From Acidovorax delafieldii (lineage in GTDB: Bacteria > Pseudomonadota > Gammaproteobacteria > Burkholderiales > Burkholderiaceae_C), in assembly GCA_002327945.1 (NCBI GenBank), contig DCVY01000165.1:4974-12082 (forward strand): a DNA stretch of 7,109 nucleotides. The letters are read 5' to 3'. The position numbers and the translations under genes are program-made. Shown here piece after piece: positions 6,282 to 7,109 of the stretch. Positions within the stretch are counted from its first letter, which is position 1; every line of letters starts with the position of its first letter. The notes under the pieces were generated by a model that saw nothing but the letters and a program-made list of their open reading frames with translations, had not been told where the DNA came from and made no database searches.

Positions 6282-7109
6282 TCAGCGCTTTGAATCGGGC
6301 AGGCTGGCCGGCGCACGCGGGGGTGCGAACAAGTCCCAACTGGCGATGAACAAGGCGGCAATGGCGGGGCCGATGACAAACCCGGTCAGACCGAACAGGG
6401 CCATGCCGCCCAGCGTGGAGATCAGCACCACGTAGTCGGGCATCTTGGTGTCTTTGCCCACGAGGATGGGGCGCAGCACGTTGTCCACGAGTCCGATCAC
6501 GCCAACGCCATACAAGGTGAGCACCACGCCTTGCAATGTGGCGCCGGTGGCCAGAAAGTAGAGTGCCACAGGCCCCCAGACAAGCCCGGCGCCCACGGCG
6601 GGCAGCAGCGACAGAAAGGCCATGGCCACGCCCCACAGCACAGGGCCCTGGATGCCCAGAATCCAGAAAATCAGGCCGCCCAGCGCCCCTTGCGATGCCG
6701 CCACCACGATGTTTCCCTTGACGGTGGCCCGGATGACGGTGGTGAACTTGCTTGACAGCTGGTGCTTGTGCTCGGGGGCAAGGGGGATGGCGTTGCCGAT
6801 ACGCGTCGCCAGCGCCGCGCCGTCGCGCAGCAAAAAGAACAGCAGATACAGCATGACGCCAAAGCCCACCACGAACGACAGGGTGTTCTGCCCGATGTTC
6901 AGCGCCTCGGTTGCAACAAACTGGCTGGCCTGCACTGCGAATGACGACAGTTTTCCCTGCAGTTCGCCCAGGGTCGTGAGGTTCAAACGGTCCAGCAGGC
7001 CGGCGGCCCAGGCGGGCAGGGCGGCAATGATCTGCTGCAGATACTGGCCAAAGTTCACCTGGCCGGATTTCAGCCGGTCGTAGACACCGGTGGCTTCCTG
7101 GACCAGCGA
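6282..7109 (-). CDS. AI-2E family (PerM-like) transporter, 5' end outside window
   Basis: The frame is open to the right edge, giving 275 C-terminal residues; family members are about 350-370 long, so some 80-90 N-terminal residues are missing. A GTG at 7058 is only an internal valine, because the upstream codons ([16 protein letters not shown]) are family-like. Hydrophobic segments include [34 protein letters not shown] and [20 protein letters not shown]. The family signature follows: [20 protein letters not shown], then [18 protein letters not shown] and a final [11 protein letters not shown] helix. These multi-pass inner-membrane proteins are predicted exporters (AI-2, ions or other solutes); the substrate here is unknown. 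The gene converges on the sbp remnant, and its stop overlaps a small palindrome, GACCCGGGTC (6274-6283). Confidence 0.94.
   Translation of the reverse strand, partial: SLVQEATGVYDRLKSGQVNFGQYLQQIIAALPAWAAGLLDRLNLTTLGELQGKLSSFAVQASQFVATEALNIGQNTLSFVVGFGVMLYLLFFLLRDGAALATRIGNAIPLAPEHKHQLSSKFTTVIRATVKGNIVVAASQGALGGLIFWILGIQGPVLWGVAMAFLSLLPAVGAGLVWGPVALYFLATGATLQGVVLTLYGVGVIGLVDNVLRPILVGKDTKMPDYVVLISTLGGMALFGLTGFVIGPAIAALFIASWDLFAPPRAPASLPDSKR

Noticed and set aside
5777..6379. 200-codon minus-strand frame
   Set aside because: It runs antisense through the sbp remnant and into the AI-2E gene in another frame, and shows no family-like sequence.
7056..7058. GTG start for the AI-2E gene
   Set aside because: The frame continues upstream to the window edge with family-like residues, so this is an internal codon and the true start is outside.
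1..7109. tRNA, rRNA, insertion sequence or phage genes
   Set aside because: No cloverleaf, rRNA segment, transposase motif or terminal inverted repeat was seen on either strand.

Overview
The window is GC-rich, with tightly packed minus-strand genes and a gene set typical of a betaproteobacterium of the Comamonadaceae (Acidovorax/Delftia/Comamonas-like). This placement rests on protein resemblance recalled by eye and on the style of an intergenic repeat. No database search was run.

Layout, left to right; all intact genes are on the minus strand and so read right to left. Positions 1-17 hold what may be the first codons of the next gene, probably cysH. Positions 58-3075 hold a sulfur-assimilation operon, transcribed as a TauE/SafE-type sulfite/organosulfonate exporter, a siroheme/4Fe-4S sulfite reductase (cysI), and a DUF934 protein. 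Its upstream region (3076-3220) is AT-rich and carries a perfect 14-bp palindrome, a plausible site for a CysB-like LysR regulator. Positions 3221-5179 encode MnmC, the two-domain enzyme that finishes the wobble-uridine modification of certain tRNAs. Positions 5455-5727 encode YggX, an Fe(II)-trafficking/oxidative-damage protection protein.

The gap between yggX and mnmC (5180-5454) is full of structure. It holds a hairpin-rich sequence resembling a dispersed Comamonadaceae intergenic repeat. It also holds a second, slightly diverged copy of the last 20 or so codons of yggX, with its own in-frame stop. To the right of yggX, on the plus strand, is the wreck of a periplasmic sulfate-binding protein gene (sbp-like). 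It has a good signal peptide, then an in-frame stop, a deletion of most of the N-terminal half, and a short recognisable stretch before it decays. The window ends inside an AI-2E family (PerM-like) membrane protein gene whose 5' end lies outside.

The sulfur genes fit one pathway: sulfate uptake (sbp, dead here), reduction of sulfite to sulfide (cysI, probably with cysH beyond the left edge), and disposal of excess sulfite (TauE). No novel multi-gene system is visible. The most unusual items are the double 3' end of yggX, the sbp pseudogene, and a substituted key aspartate in the methyltransferase half of MnmC.
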